From Erinaceus europaeus (Eukaryota > Chordata > Mammalia > Eulipotyphla > Erinaceidae), in contig NC_080175.1 in assembly GCF_950295315.1 (NCBI RefSeq), forward strand, positions 68,360,302 to 68,424,301: 64,000 nt of DNA, written 5' to 3'. The first letter of the stretch is position 1; every line of letters begins with the position of its first letter. The notes under the pieces are model-generated. The model worked only from the letters and a program-made list of their open reading frames with translations, ran no database searches and was not told where the DNA came from. The position numbers were made by a program, and so were the translations under genes. Positions 10,081-21,078 of this stretch are shown here, in pieces.

Positions 10081-10447
10081 ACTTGCCCATATTCTATAGA
10101 TGTGAACTTCTCTGATGAATAATGAAGGGATGTTACACCGCAGAAATTCAGTGCTTTATAAAGGAGCTTTCTTTGTTACTTGCAATAAACATCTGTCTGA
10201 GGATAAGATCAGTATAGGACGAATGGAGTCAAAGATGAAGGAACTAGAAAACTTGACACTGAATCCTGAAGGCATTCTCTTGAATCAAAATATGACAAAT
10301 GACTTTAAGGCAGCATTTGCTTGATTACTTTAAATAAAGTAGTATTAGTAAAATAAAGAAAATTAAGTGAACATTAAATTAGATCAAAATCAATATGTGA
10401 TGAAGTTATCAAGGAGGAGGACACTATCTAAAAATGAAAGGTAAGGG

Positions 10448-10769
10448 ATGGGTGGTGGCACACCAGGTGAAGTGCACATAGTGTGAAGCACAAAGGATCC
10501 TGGTTCCAGCCGTGGCTCCCCCACCTGCAGGGGCATCACTTTGCAAACAATGAAGCAAATCTGCAGATGTCTATCTCTCTGTCTCCCTTTCTATCTTCCC
10601 CTCCCCTCTCAATTTCTTTCTGTCCTATCCAACAACAACAGCATCAACAACAGCAATAACAAACAGTAACAACAATGAGAAAAAACAGCTTCCAGGAGCA
10701 GTGAATTTGTAGTGGAGGCACTGAGCCCCAGCGAAAACTTAGAGGCAAAATAAATAAATAAATAAATAA
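10448..10769 (+). mobile_element. SINE-A, long form
   Basis: Head with a mixed A/B look (GGTGGTGGCACACCAGGTGAAG), a body of the A type with CAACAACAACAGCATCAACA, then the 3' module CAGGAGCAGTGAATTTGTAG and CACTGAGCCCCAGC. It ends in an (AAAT)n tail. Confidence 0.9.
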
Positions 10770-10815
10770 GATGGAAATATTTAATTACTAGTGTTTTTTT
10801 CATATATTAAAAAAA

Positions 10816-11082
10816 ATTATATTTATTTTTCCCTTTTGTTGCCCTTGTTGTTTTTTATTGTTGTTTTAGTTATTACTGTTGTTGTAGTTGTTGGATAGGA
10901 CAGAGAGAAATGGAGAGCGGGGAAGACAGAGAGGGGGAGAGAAAGACAGATACCTGCAGACCTGCTTCAAAGCCTGTGAAGCGACTCCCCTGCAGGTGGA
11001 GAGCTGGGGATTGAACCAGGATTCTTAAGCTGGTCCTTGCTTCATGCCACGTGCACTTAACCCGCTGTGCAGCCTGACTCCC
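10816..11082 (-). mobile_element. SINE-A, short form
   Basis: Antisense copy from TTATTTTTCCCTTTTGTTGCCC to GCAGCCTGACTCCC. The head is complete apart from a small deletion in box A. Confidence 0.92.
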
Positions 11083-11292
11083 AATATTTTTAAAAACAAT
11101 ATTATGCATATAATGATGGATAACATCTTAGTATTTTCACAAAGATAAACAAGCTGTACCCTTTGACAGGCATTTATAACCCAATGCTAGAAGAGATTTA
11201 GTGACAGACCCCAGTTAGTAGCAGAAGCAGAAGCTAGGACTAATTTTTGTTTTTATGGAAAATATACACTTTATATTTACATAAACATAAAT

Positions 11293-11427
11293 GGCACAAA
11301 AAAGACTCCAACACCACTTTTTTAACAAATAGGAGTAGGAGTGATTAATTACTTTTACTGTCATTCAACAGCTTGTCACCCAGGAAGTAACCTCATTTCT
11401 CTAATTCCTATAAATTTAATAGAGGTT
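11293..11427. repeat. Left arm of a 135-bp inverted duplication
   Basis: GGCACAAAAAAGACTCCA through TTTAATAGAGGT is repeated in inverse orientation at about 13330-13465 with roughly ten differences. It contains no SINE or L1 signature that I recognise, so the family, if there is one, is unknown. Confidence 0.82.
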
Positions 11428-11539
11428 ATTTTACATACTAAAATATGTACATACACTTTACATACACTTGATTTTCCTTATTCTATTCAGAAAAACATCT
11501 TCATTTGTTTTAAATCTTAGTTACCCATCAACTCTGATG

Positions 11540-12490
11540 CTCATGCTAGCATCTGGAACATGGTAGTTGAAAAGAGAGTTAACATACAAAGCCAAACAAA
11601 TTGTTGACCAATCATGGACCTATGGGCTGGAATAGTGCAGATGAAGAGTTGGGGGGTCCTCCATTTTGTAGATAGCTAGTAGGCATATGTTAGTTAAATT
11701 CCAAAGGGTCTGTGGCTATCCTAGTTTTTTTTTTTTTTTCCCTGAGTCTGAAATCTGATATGCAGGTGGATCCAAGTTATTGTCTGGGGAGATGATGCCA
11801 TGGCTGGAAAAAAGACCAGAAAGCTGGATCAGGGAAGAGCTACTGCTCCCTAATATGGGAAAGGTGTATAAATAGTGTTGACTGTAAACCCCATCGATTT
11901 GATCTGATCTGGGGCCTATATTCAGCTTAGGAGCCTATGTGACCTCTGCATCCCTGTAGATCTGACCTCACATTCTGTGGTCATCAGTAGGAACATTCCA
12001 AGCTGCCCCAATATCAGGAACCATCTTCCTTAGGTGCAGCATAGAGTATGTTGTCCAGCCTCCCTTCAGAGGATGGAATATTCTCTACTGTTGTTGAACC
12101 AAGTTGAGGGCAAGGTCCTATGGGGGTCCACAAAGGAATCTATTGTGTTGTGCCTGATATAGATGACCAGTAACAATGGAGAGAGGGATTTATTCGAGGT
12201 CTAGGCCCATCATGTCTGTTTGGGAATCTCAGGACTCCCAGACTAGGGCCCCAGCTGATGGCGTGGCCTGATAGTGACTAAAGAGTCATCGTTATAGTAT
12301 GCCAGTCTCTTGCTCTTGTTCAGCTTTTGCAGTCCTTGCTTTGATAAGGATAACTTGGGAGTGAGTGAGATTTTGTCCTCAGGTCTGCAGCCACAGACTA
12401 AGAGTTTATATCTGACTTTTTATCTTGGTGCTTTAGACATTACACATACACTTTCTTTGCTAGGAGAGTTGGAAAGGGGGAATAAACCAA
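11540..12490 (-). mobile_element. Beta-type L1 3' UTR, lacking its terminal part
   Basis: Antisense sequence shared with 17602-18354 and 34446-35092 (CATGCTAGCATCTGGAACATGG, AAGAGTTGGGGGGTCCTCC, AGCTTAGGAGCCTATGTGACC). It extends further upstream than those copies, to about 12490. The last 280 bases of the UTR and the tail are absent, so the 3' end was lost after insertion. Confidence 0.8.
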
Positions 12491-13329
12491 TACAATCAAA
12501 CAACGTCTAACCTTCCAATCTCATCATTCTTTTCCTTCTCCATCTTTTTTTCTCAACAACTCAGAACTCTCTTCTCTTTAGGCGATGTAAATTACTGCTT
12601 GTCAACTTCCATTTCCTAAATGTTAAAGGTGTTGTGCATCGGTATAAAAAGGCATGTAGTAACAGTGACACTGTGGGGGTGAGGAAGAAAATAAAACAGT
12701 CCTGAACAAAGTGGAAGACTGCCAGCAGACTAGGAGCAAAGGACCCTGTGCCTTTGAGCTGCCCACGCAATAGGCACAGGTGATACTACTTGCTTTAATC
12801 TCTTCTTCCCTGAAATTTATTCTTCTTAATTCTACCTGGTATCTGGAGGACTGTGACAGTGAAACTGTTTTACAGAAATCCCTACACATGGTTTAATGTG
12901 TAGGAATGAGAAGTACCACAACTAACCACCACTATAACCTGCAAATTTTTCAAGGGGACTCTTAAGGGTTTGTTGTTTTTTTTTTAACATACCAAACTAA
13001 ACGTTTCTACTGCAAGGGTCTGAAAAGTTACAATTTTCAATATCAATACCCATAGTCCCTTAACAGAGGAGAAAGTAGGTCTGCATGGTAGAATAACACC
13101 CACTGGTTTTCATTTTTCTATCATCTTGCTACACGGAAAAGGAATGAGTCAGAGAGCTCATCACTTGAAACTTCCACTTGGTGCCACATAGATCTCCTAA
13201 AGTGTCTTCTTGGGAGAGACAGACTGTGCAGGGCTAAGAGAAGCAGAGAATTAGGTTCACACATCAGTGGTCTTAAAAGTACCATCAGGGTTTCAGGAAC
13301 AACGCTTTTCAGCCAAGTAGGTCATGATG
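12491..13329. other. No recognised repeat or gene
   Basis: Sequence of mixed composition between the arms of the 135-bp inverted duplication. It has AATAAAAC near 12690 and a T run near 12980, but nothing I can assign. Confidence 0.5.
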
Positions 13330-13465
13330 TGACCTCTATTAAATTTATGGGAATTGGAGAAATGAGGTTACTCCCTGGGTGACAAGCTGTTGAATGACAG
13401 TAAGAGTAATTAATCACTCCTACTCCTATTTGTTAAAATAGTGGTGCTGGAGTCTTTTTTGTGCC
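13330..13465. repeat. Right arm of the 135-bp inverted duplication
   Basis: Reverse complement of 11293-11427: ACCTCTATTAAATTTATGGG through GGAGTCTTTTTTGTGCC. Similarity stops abruptly at both ends. Confidence 0.82.
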
Positions 13466-13739
13466 CTCCCAAGTAGCCTTAAAATAGAGGTGTGGCCATA
13501 GTGAGTTCATTCCACTGTGTTTCACCTTGCTCTGACCAGCCAGTAATTTGCTTAGGCTTTGAAGCATGAGGATGATACACATTAACCTTCATATATTTTT
13601 TTTTCTGAGATAACCCTAAGCTCCTACTACCTGATATAAAGGAGGTTAGAAATGTAGCAGAAATAAAATAAATCAGTAAGTTTTCTTTCTTGCTTGCTCT
13701 GGCATGTTGATTCACAAAGTTAGTGATTTAAAAAAATAG

Positions 13740-13941
13740 GGGGGGTAGGTGGTTTCACACCTGGTTAAGCACACACATTATAGTGCACAAGGGCCCAGGT
13801 TCAAGTCCCTGGTCCCCACCTGCAGGGAGAAAGCTTCATGAGTGGTGAATCAGTGCTGCAGGTGTCTCTCTCCTGCTCTATCTCCCCTTGCCTTCTCAAT
13901 TTATCTGTCTCTATCCAATAATAAATAAAAATATTTTTAAA
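13740..13941 (+). mobile_element. SINE-B
   Basis: GGTGGTTTCACACCTGGTTAAGC head, box B-like GGTTCAAGTCC, CACCTGCAGGGAGAAAGC body, TATCCAATAATAAATAAAAAT tail. Confidence 0.9.
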
Positions 13942-14394
13942 ATAGGAGGATAATATTAATAGTATTTTTGTTTTAAGGCAGCTGTTTGTGTCACAAAATA
14001 AAAGTATCACTGCATATAAATTCATGTCTTATACAGTAATCATACAACTACCCTTTATTCTTTCTGACTATGTTTATTATTGTCCTACACTCTTTACAGA
14101 AAATATCCCATTAAAGACCATTCCTTATAGATGACACATTACCATCCCATTTTTCCAATTTTCAGATGAAGCAACTGGATTTAATACAGGAGGGTACCAA
14201 CTTATTAGACAGTAGATTCTAGAACTAGGATTCAAGTTCCAATCTGGTCTTTCACCTGTGCTCCATGTTCTTTAGATGATACATTCAGCTAGTCATTACT
14301 GTGAGTCACACTGCAATCCTACAATAAAAGTGAGTCCTAGAATGGCTAATGTGAATCTCAAACAACTATAGTAGTACCAACTTCTTTTTTCTAA

Positions 14395-15180
14395 ATACAT
14401 TGCTTTATTGAATCTTATTTATTATTTTTTATTTGTAATAGTATGCTACAAGACTGAAAGATTACAATGTATAGTTCCACATCACACCCACTGCCAAAGT
14501 TCTGTGTCCCTACCCTTCCAGAAGTAACTACCAGAGTTCTCATAAGTCTTACAGTTTGTTTGCTTCTCTCTCCCCTTTTTTTTTTTTTTTTTTGGTGGTG
14601 GCAGCGGCTTTTATTTTAGTTGGCAAGTTCATTCGAATCAGATCTCTAGATTACACACATTAGTGAAGCCATCTGGTAGTTGTCTTTCATCTCTTTACTT
14701 ATTTTACTAAGCATAATCACCTCTAGTTACATCTGTTTTGTCCTAAAAGGCACAATATCATTTTTTTATTGTAGAGTAGTGTTCCACAGACTATATATCC
14801 CATAACTTCTTCGGCCATTATCAGTCATCTTTTGATGGGCATTTAGGCTACTTCCACTCTTTGGCTATTGTGAATAATGCAGCTATGAACATAGGGGTGC
14901 ATATGTCCTTTCCAAATAATGTTTGAGTCCCCACTGGCTAAATGCCTAAGAGCAGTATTGTTGGAGCATATTAAGGTGATTCCATTTTCACTTGTTTCAA
15001 CACTCTCCATATATTCTTCCAAAGGGGCTGCACAGGTTTACATTCTCCCCAGCAATGTAGCAGAATTTCTTTTGCTCCACAACCTTGCCAACACCTGCCA
15101 TTTCCTGGTTTGTTGATGCTAGCCATTCTTTCAGGTGTGGGATAATATTAGCTTCTTTACTGCCTCATTCATATTCATAT
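14395..15180 (-). mobile_element. Old L1, 3' UTR and ORF2 C-terminus
   Basis: The antisense 3' UTR (14395-14560) and a 17-T run are followed by antisense ORF2 (GTAGTGTTCCACAGACTATATATCCC, TTTGATGGGCATTTAGGCTAC, GGCTATTGTGAATAATGCAGC). These are C-terminal L1 ORF2 landmarks. Heavily mutated, no usable frame. Confidence 0.85.
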
Positions 15181-15316
15181 AGTCTTTGATATATCTGTAT
15201 CTAGGTATCTCTTGACATGATATGCTGTGTACATCAGATAGTTACATATAGTATATGTAGAATATGATATTCAGCACCACCATAAGCCAGAGCTAAGTGG
15301 GGTTATGGTAAAAAAA

Positions 15317-15530
15317 ATGGGGGTCTGGTGGTATAGTATCTAGTAGAGGACGCATGTTACAGTACACAAGGACCTAAGTTCAAGCCCCTGGTCCCCATGT
15401 ACAGGGGGGAAAGCTTCATGAACAGTGAAGCAATGTTGTAGGTGTCTCTCTTCCTCTCTATCTCACCCTTCCTTCTCAATTTCTCACTGTCTTTATCGAA
15501 AGTAAGTCAATAACTAATTTTTTAAAAGGT
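15317..15530 (+). mobile_element. SINE-B, old
   Basis: GGGGGTCTGGTGGTATAGTATC head, box B-like AGTTCAAGCCC, GGGGGGAAAGCTTCATGAAC body and an A-rich tail. The head is diverged. Confidence 0.85.
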
Positions 15531-16392
15531 ACATGTAGCACTGGATCTCTATATAACATGTGACCTACGTATGACATACAATTGTGTATACAGCTTATGG
15601 GTGTATAAAAACTACATTATTATCACTGGTCTATCATTAAGGGGTTGATAAACCAAGAAAGGCTGGCAACAACAACAAAAACAGAGAGAAATCAACATTT
15701 ATCACACAACAAGCTTAGTCACATTCACTTCATTCCTATGGTCACCGGCTTTATAGACAAGAGTACTGACTAATTTAAGAAATAGAGAAAGTTAACACGT
15801 TGTAGTAAAAAGGAGGACTGGGTGGTATAGATGGAGAAGGGAAAGAGCAGGTGGTGAAGGTGCTGGAAGGTGAGAGGAAGCACAGTGCTTGCTAGGTCAC
15901 AGTAGGTCCTTTTCTGAGACTCAGTTATGAAGGTCTTGGTGGGTGGCGATGAGGAGTCTGTGGACCAGGGGATGTCACGACAGAACTGCCAGCTCTGTGA
16001 GCAGAGACACCTCTGCACTACTCCTTCATCCTCCTCACTGAACAGCAGGAAAAATTAAAATGAGTGTGTTTGAGGACGTTTGACAATAATTGGGGTTTTT
16101 GTGAAAGCTTCGATCTTCTATCTAATCAGAAATGTTATTACTTTTCCAATTCATATCACTGTCAATAATTTTTCATAACCTTATTTCATCTAAGAAGGGA
16201 AATCTGGACTACCTGGGTGGCATCTTTTTCTTGGGAACTGTCATGATAAACTGACAAAGGCAAGAGATATCAAAACTATTATGGTTTTTAACAGAACATA
16301 ATTTTCAAAAACTTAAGAATTTTGAGAATTACAAAAAAAGTATCTGAGATGTTCTTCTCATAGAAAAAGTAGGGGTATAAAAGAGAGTTGGT
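15531..16392. other. No recognised feature
   Basis: Includes a frame of about 80 codons on the minus strand (15770-16018) of low-complexity character. No homology recognised. Confidence 0.5.
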
Positions 16393-16658
16393 GTGAGAGG
16401 AGGTTGGGTGTTGATTCACCCAATAGAGGAAAAATGTTTCTAAGCAGAAGACTAGGGTTCAAATCCCCTAGTCCCCAAATGCAGGGAGGAGGTTCTGTGA
16501 GCTTTGGATCAGTGCTTCTGGTGTTTCTCCTTTTCTCTGTCTCTTTCCCTCTCTCTCCATATCCCTCTCTGTCACCCTCTATAAACAAAATAAAATGGTC
16601 ACCTGGGCAATAGTAGAGTTGTACAGGCACCAAGTCCCAGGAACAACCCTAGTGATAG
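16393..16658 (+). mobile_element. SINE-B, long form
   Basis: Decayed head (GTTGGGTGTTGATTCACCC), box B-like GGGTTCAAATCC and CT-rich body. After the ATAAACAAAATAAAATGG segment it continues into the 3' module GGCACCAAGTCCCAGGAACAACCCTAG. The tail has turned into the adjacent purine microsatellite. Confidence 0.8.
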
Positions 16659-16947
16659 CAGAGAGAAGGAAAAAGAGAAGAAGGAGGAGGGAGAAGGAGG
16701 AGGAGGAAGAAGAAGAGGAGGAGGTGCAGGACGAGAAGGAGAAAGAAGAGAAGGAGAAGCAGAAGGAGAAGGAAGGAGAAGAGGAGGAGAAGAGGAGTAG
16801 GAGGAGCAGGAGGAGGAGCAGGGGATGGAGGAGCTGGAGAAAGAGAAAGAGGAGCAAAAGGAGGAGGAGGAACAGAAGAAGGAGGAGAAGGAAGAAGAGT
16901 AGGAGGAGCAGGAGATGGAGGAGGAGGAAAGGAAGGAGGAGGAGTTT
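16659..16947 (+). repeat. Purine-only (GGA/GAA)n tract, about 290 bp
   Basis: Nearly uninterrupted mixture of GGA, GAA and GAG units on the plus strand, with a few C and T. It probably grew from the SINE-B tail. Arg/Lys/Glu-rich and Ser/Leu-rich open frames across it are artefacts of the repeat. Confidence 0.95.
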
Positions 16948-17601
16948 AAAGCATTGCTAGTTAAGCAATTTTAGTGCTAATATTCCATTAGCCAAAGCAA
17001 GTCCAGCCTCAAGGGCTGAGACCATGACCATGGTTTGGATGTATGACGCTGTGAATTGGTAAGAGTTGTGAGGTGGAGGTAAAGGAGCCAGGCCAATAAC
17101 TTCATCTATTATATGTAGAGAAATTGACAGATACCTCTAAGAATTGCTTCACCAAATTCCTCCTCTGCATATACTCATGTGAGTGTGTGCAGGTGGATTA
17201 TAACACAAGACAGAAGTCTGGGTAAGTATTATTGTTCTAGCTGTTCATCTCAGACTGTGGGTGAGTTTCCTCAGTACAGAAAAAAGTTCTCAAATTGTAT
17301 GCTCTACAGGATGTTTATGAATTGTTATTTCAAAAAAATTTTTCTTAGACCAAATAACTTGTTACATGTTTTACTGTAGGGCTATGCAACCAGCGCACAT
17401 ACTAAAGTCTACTGCAGACATCTAGGAGGAAGATACAGCCTATAATATTCATGAACTTATTTGACCATAGAATTCCCTTACTGTAACACAAGGAGATCTT
17501 GAGTGTAAGAGTTTGTGGAATTCATTTTAGAAAATGCATTTTCTGAGGCAACTTTATTCTTTCTTATGAACTCAAAAGAGAAGGTATCTGGCTAAGACCG
17601 C
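16948..17601. other. No recognised feature
   Basis: About 650 bases without a repeat or gene signature that I recognise. Confidence 0.5.
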
Positions 17602-18354
17602 AATTTTTTTTTTTTTTAATTTATAAAAAGGAAACACTGAAAAAACCATAGGATAAGAGGGGTACAACTCCATACAATTCCCACCACCAGAACTCCGTAT
17701 CCCATCTCCTCCCTTGATAGCTTTCCTTTCCTTTAACCCTCTGGGAGTATGGACCCAAGGTCATTGTGGAATGCAGAAGGTGGAAGGTCTGGCTTCTGTA
17801 ATTGCTTCCCTGCTGAACATGGGTGTTGACAGGTCAATCCATACTCCCAGCCTGTCTCTCTCCCTACTGGGGCAGGGTTCTGGGAAATCCGAGCTCCAGG
17901 ACACATTGGTGGGGTTGCCTGTCCAGGGAAGTCTGGTTGGCATCATGCTAGCATCTGGAACCTAGTGGCTGAAAAGAGAGTTAACATATAAAGCCAAGCA
18001 AGTTGTTGACTAATCATGAACCTAAAGGCTGGAGTAGTGCAGATGAAGAGTTGGGGGTCTCCATTTTGTAGATAGCTAGTAGGCATTTTATAGATAGCTA
18101 ATAGGCATATTTTAGTTATATTCCAAAGGGCTTATGACTATACTAGTTTATTTTCCCCTGAGCCTGACATCTGATATGCAGGTGAGTCCTAGTTATTGTC
18201 TGGTGAGATGATGTCACGGCTGCAAAAAGGACCAGAAAGCTGGATCAGGGAAGAAAGTAGCTCCCAAATATGGGAAAGGCGTATAAATATTGTTGACTAT
18301 AAACCCCATTAATTTGATCTGATCTGGGGCCCATATTCAGCTTAGGAGCCTATG
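17602..18354 (-). mobile_element. Beta-type L1 3' end, 5'-truncated
   Basis: Poly(T) at 17602 is the tail side. It is followed by TTATAAAAAGGAAACACTG and CACACAATTCCCACCACC-like sequence, CTTCCCTGCTGAACATGGGTG and AGCATCTGGAACCTAGTGGC. It ends at 18354 within the UTR, so it is a short 5'-truncated insertion. Confidence 0.88.
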
Positions 18355-18520
18355 CAGGAGGTGGCACAATGGATAAAGCACTGGACTCTCAAGCTTGAGG
18401 TCTTGAGTTTGATCCCCAGCAACACATGTACCAGAGTGATGTCTGGTTCTTTCTCTCTCTCTGTCTCTCTCCTCCTATCTTTCTCATAAATAAACAAAAA
18501 TCTTTTAAAAACACCCCACA
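18355..18520 (+). mobile_element. SINE-C
   Basis: CAGGAGGTGGCACAATGGATAAAGC head, box B-like GAGTTTGATCC, ACATGTACCAGAGTGATGTC, CT-rich segment, ATAAATAAACAAAAATC tail. It abuts the truncated L1 at its left. Confidence 0.92.
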
Positions 18521-18611
18521 AATTTAAAGTAATTATCTATAAAAAATTTTAGGAACAAAAGAAGAATGTTTAGCAATCTGTTCACAAGACAATGTAATTA
18601 TGTTATTTTTT

Positions 18612-18777
18612 AATTGGTATTTTTTATTATATTATAGAGGAGAGAAACAGAGACACACCTGCAACACTGCTTGACCACTCATGAAGCTTTTCCCCCTGCA
18701 GGTGGGTACTGAGGACTCCAACCTGGGTCCTTGCACATTGTAATGTGTGCTCAACCAGTTGCACCACCACCCAGCCT
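18612..18777 (-). mobile_element. SINE-B, first of three stacked insertions
   Basis: Antisense SINE-B (TATAGAGGAGAGAAACAGAG ... CTCAACCAGTTGCACCACC). It is bounded by ATTATGTTATTTTTT at 18597-18611 and 18779-18793. Confidence 0.9.
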
Positions 18778-18793
18778 GATTATGTTATTTTTT

Positions 18794-19065
18794 TTATATT
18801 TATTTTTATTTATTCCCTTTTGTTGCCCTTGTTGTTTTATTGTTGTAGTTATTATTGTTGTCATTGTTGTTGGATAGGACAGAGAGAAATGGAGGGGGGG
18901 AAGATAGAGAGAGGGAGAGAAAGATAGACACCTGCAGACCTGTTTCACCGCTTGTGAAGCGACACCCCTGCAGGTTGGGAGCCAGGGCTTGAACCAGGAT
19001 CCTTATGCGGGTCCTTGTGCTTAGCGCCACCTGCGCTTAACCCGCTGCGCTACAGCCCGACTCCC
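18794..19065 (-). mobile_element. SINE-A, second of three stacked insertions
   Basis: Antisense short-form SINE-A with a very well-kept head (CGCTACAGCCCGACTCCC). It is bounded by ATTATGTTATTTTTT at 18779-18793 and 19067-19081. Confidence 0.95.
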
Positions 19066-19081
19066 GATTATGTTATTTTTT

Positions 19082-19250
19082 AAAAGCATTTTTATGGGGG
19101 GGATTAATGGTTTACAGTAAATACAAATGTTGGTAAAGTTTCTCACTTTTCTGCAAAACACAGCCCCCAGCCTAGGCCCTCCTCCACCATCATGCACCTG
19201 GACCTGAAATTCAGGCCCCTCTTCCCAGGCCTTTAGTTTGGTGCAATAGT
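19082..19250 (-). mobile_element. Alpha L1 3' end, third of three stacked insertions
   Basis: Antisense terminal 165 bases of an alpha L1 (GGGGATTAATGGTTTACAG ... TTAGTTTGGTGCAATAG). The left flank is the site copy at 19067-19081 and the right flank a diverged copy, ATTATATTATT, at 19252-19262. Confidence 0.88.
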
Positions 19251-19542
19251 GATTATATTATTGGTGTGAATTAATATACTTCATATCAACGTACACACTA
19301 CCCCCATCACTTTAAAGGTAATCAAATATAGTCACCATGTTTCAATATCTTTCAAAAATCCCCCCTTCTAAAGCAAAAATTCCCCTTCTAACAATGTTTA
19401 TGAATGTATTTAAAGAATGCCAAAAATTAATGTTTGTGGATACCAAGAGATTTCTATTCTAGATTCAGAAAGAATTGAGTTCTGGGGTCATTTAACTTGT
19501 ACTGTTAAGTCAGGTAGAAAACTCTGGTTAGTATAATTTTTT

Positions 19543-19660
19543 TTTTTCCCAGAGCACTGCTCAGCTCTGGCTTATGGTGGTGTGGGGGATTGAACCTGGT
19601 ACTTGAGAGCCTCAGGCATGAAAGTCTCTTTGCATAACCATTATGCTATACCTCTACCCT
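19543..19660 (-). mobile_element. SINE-D with 17-bp TSD
   Basis: Clean antisense SINE-D: CAGAGCACTGCTCAGCTCTGG ... GCATAACCATTATGCTATACC. GGTTAGTATAATTTTTT (19526-19542) and GGTTAGTGTAATTTTTT (19661-19677) flank it with one mismatch. Confidence 0.95.
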
Positions 19661-19677
19661 GGTTAGTGTAATTTTTT

Positions 19678-20416
19678 AAATCAACAATAGCAAAGAATAT
19701 TTTCCTTCCCAGACACCTTGATGTTATGCTATGAAGAATAACACTAAAAAAGAAAAAAAAAATCACAAGACTGGTACGGTTTTAGCTCAGTAGAAAATAT
19801 TTTTTACACCTCAAATCTTTATGGAATGTTATAAATCTAAAAAAAATCATTTTAAACAGATGAGATTTTATAGTTACCCAGGGATAATAAAAAGTTTGAA
19901 AAATATATCATGTAGATGATGGGAATATATTAGTAAATATTATGACTTTTTAAGAGTTTGCTCTTAAAAATGGGATAAAGGAATATCATTCACTAATCTT
20001 TCAGCTAAATGTCAGTATGGTTATTTTTTTTTTCATAATCCTTTTCTTATCAACACTTACTAATGCTCAGAGCTCAGAGGAAGGCTCTATAATATAAGGT
20101 GCTCTGGTAGTAGTGAGCCCCAGTCCCTTCAAAATGGGGAGCTATGCATTATGCCCAACTATAACAAGCAGAAAAGTCTTCAGCACCCTTAAAGAAAGAG
20201 TTTTTGAAGAACAGCTCTAACAGTCCTGTGAAGTTAAATCAACAGTTTAGGAGACTTGGCATTTAGTGTACACTTCTACAGACTAGTACAGTGTCTTTAT
20301 ATAAAATCTCTCCAGGTCTTGACATCTATTCTGTGAGTATGAAAATAGGTTCAGAGAGATGAGTGACCTGCCCAAGGTCACACAACATAAACAGCTGAGG
20401 AAGAAAGTAAAATAAA
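19678..20416. other. No recognised feature
   Basis: AT-rich, without a repeat or gene signature that I recognise. Confidence 0.5.
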
Positions 20417-20700
20417 GGGAGTCAGGCGGTAGCGCAGAGGGTTAAGCTCACGTGGTGCAAAGTGCAAGGACCGGCATAAGGATCCCGGTTCAAGCCCCCG
20501 GGGGAGTCGATTCACAGGCGGTGAAGCAGGTCTGCAGGTGTCTACCTTTTTCTCCCCCTCTCTCTCTTCCCCTCCACTCTCCATTTCACTCTGTCCTACC
20601 CAACAACGACGAAATCAACAATAACTACAACAACAAAACAACAAGGGCAACAAAAGGGAAAATTAATAATAATAATAATAAAGAAAAAAGCTAAAAAAGA
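20417..20700 (+). mobile_element. SINE-A, short form
   Basis: GGGAGTCAGGCGGTAGCGCAGAGGG head, box B GGTTCAAGCC, a 20-base gap after CAAGCCCCCG compared with other copies, and the CAACAA tail ending AACAAGGGCAACAAAAGGG with an (AAT)n stretch. Confidence 0.95.
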
Positions 20701-20827
20701 AAAAAAATGGTAAAAATAAATTCTTCTAATTTCAGTACTTTCCCCATCTGTGTACATTTCTTCCTAAAATATTTGTTTTCTGATTCCAAGTCAATATAGA
20801 TCATATTATAGTTAGACTTTATGGGTC

Positions 20828-20868
20828 TCTCTCTCTCTCTCTCTCTCTCCCTCCCTCCCTCCCTCTCA
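20828..20868. repeat. (CT)n microsatellite
   Basis: About ten TC units followed by CCCTCCCTCC, outside any SINE. Confidence 0.9.
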
Positions 20869-20920
20869 AAATTTAATTTTAAAGAAGTAGAAAGGACAGC
20901 AGTTTAGAAAAAATGTATTT

Positions 20921-21071
20921 TGGGGGCTGAGAGAGAGCTTACTTAGGAGAGTGGATCTCCTACCCTGTGTGAGGCTTTGGATTTAAGCCCTGGAACCACA
21001 TTGAGACACAATGATGATAGAACAGTGCTATGCTATCTCTCATCTACCTAAAACTAAAAAAAAAAAAAAAA
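20921..21071 (+). mobile_element. SINE-E-like tRNA SINE
   Basis: GGGGCTGAGAGAGAGCTTACTTAGG, box B-like GGATTTAAGCC, and a 16-A tail at 21057. More diverged than the E copies at 21435 and 21722. Confidence 0.65.
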
Positions 21072-21078
21072 CAACTTT

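Noticed and set aside
16579..16960. Arg/Lys/Glu-rich and Ser/Leu-rich frames resembling an RS-domain protein.
   Set aside because: Pure translation of the purine repeat, with no other coding signal.
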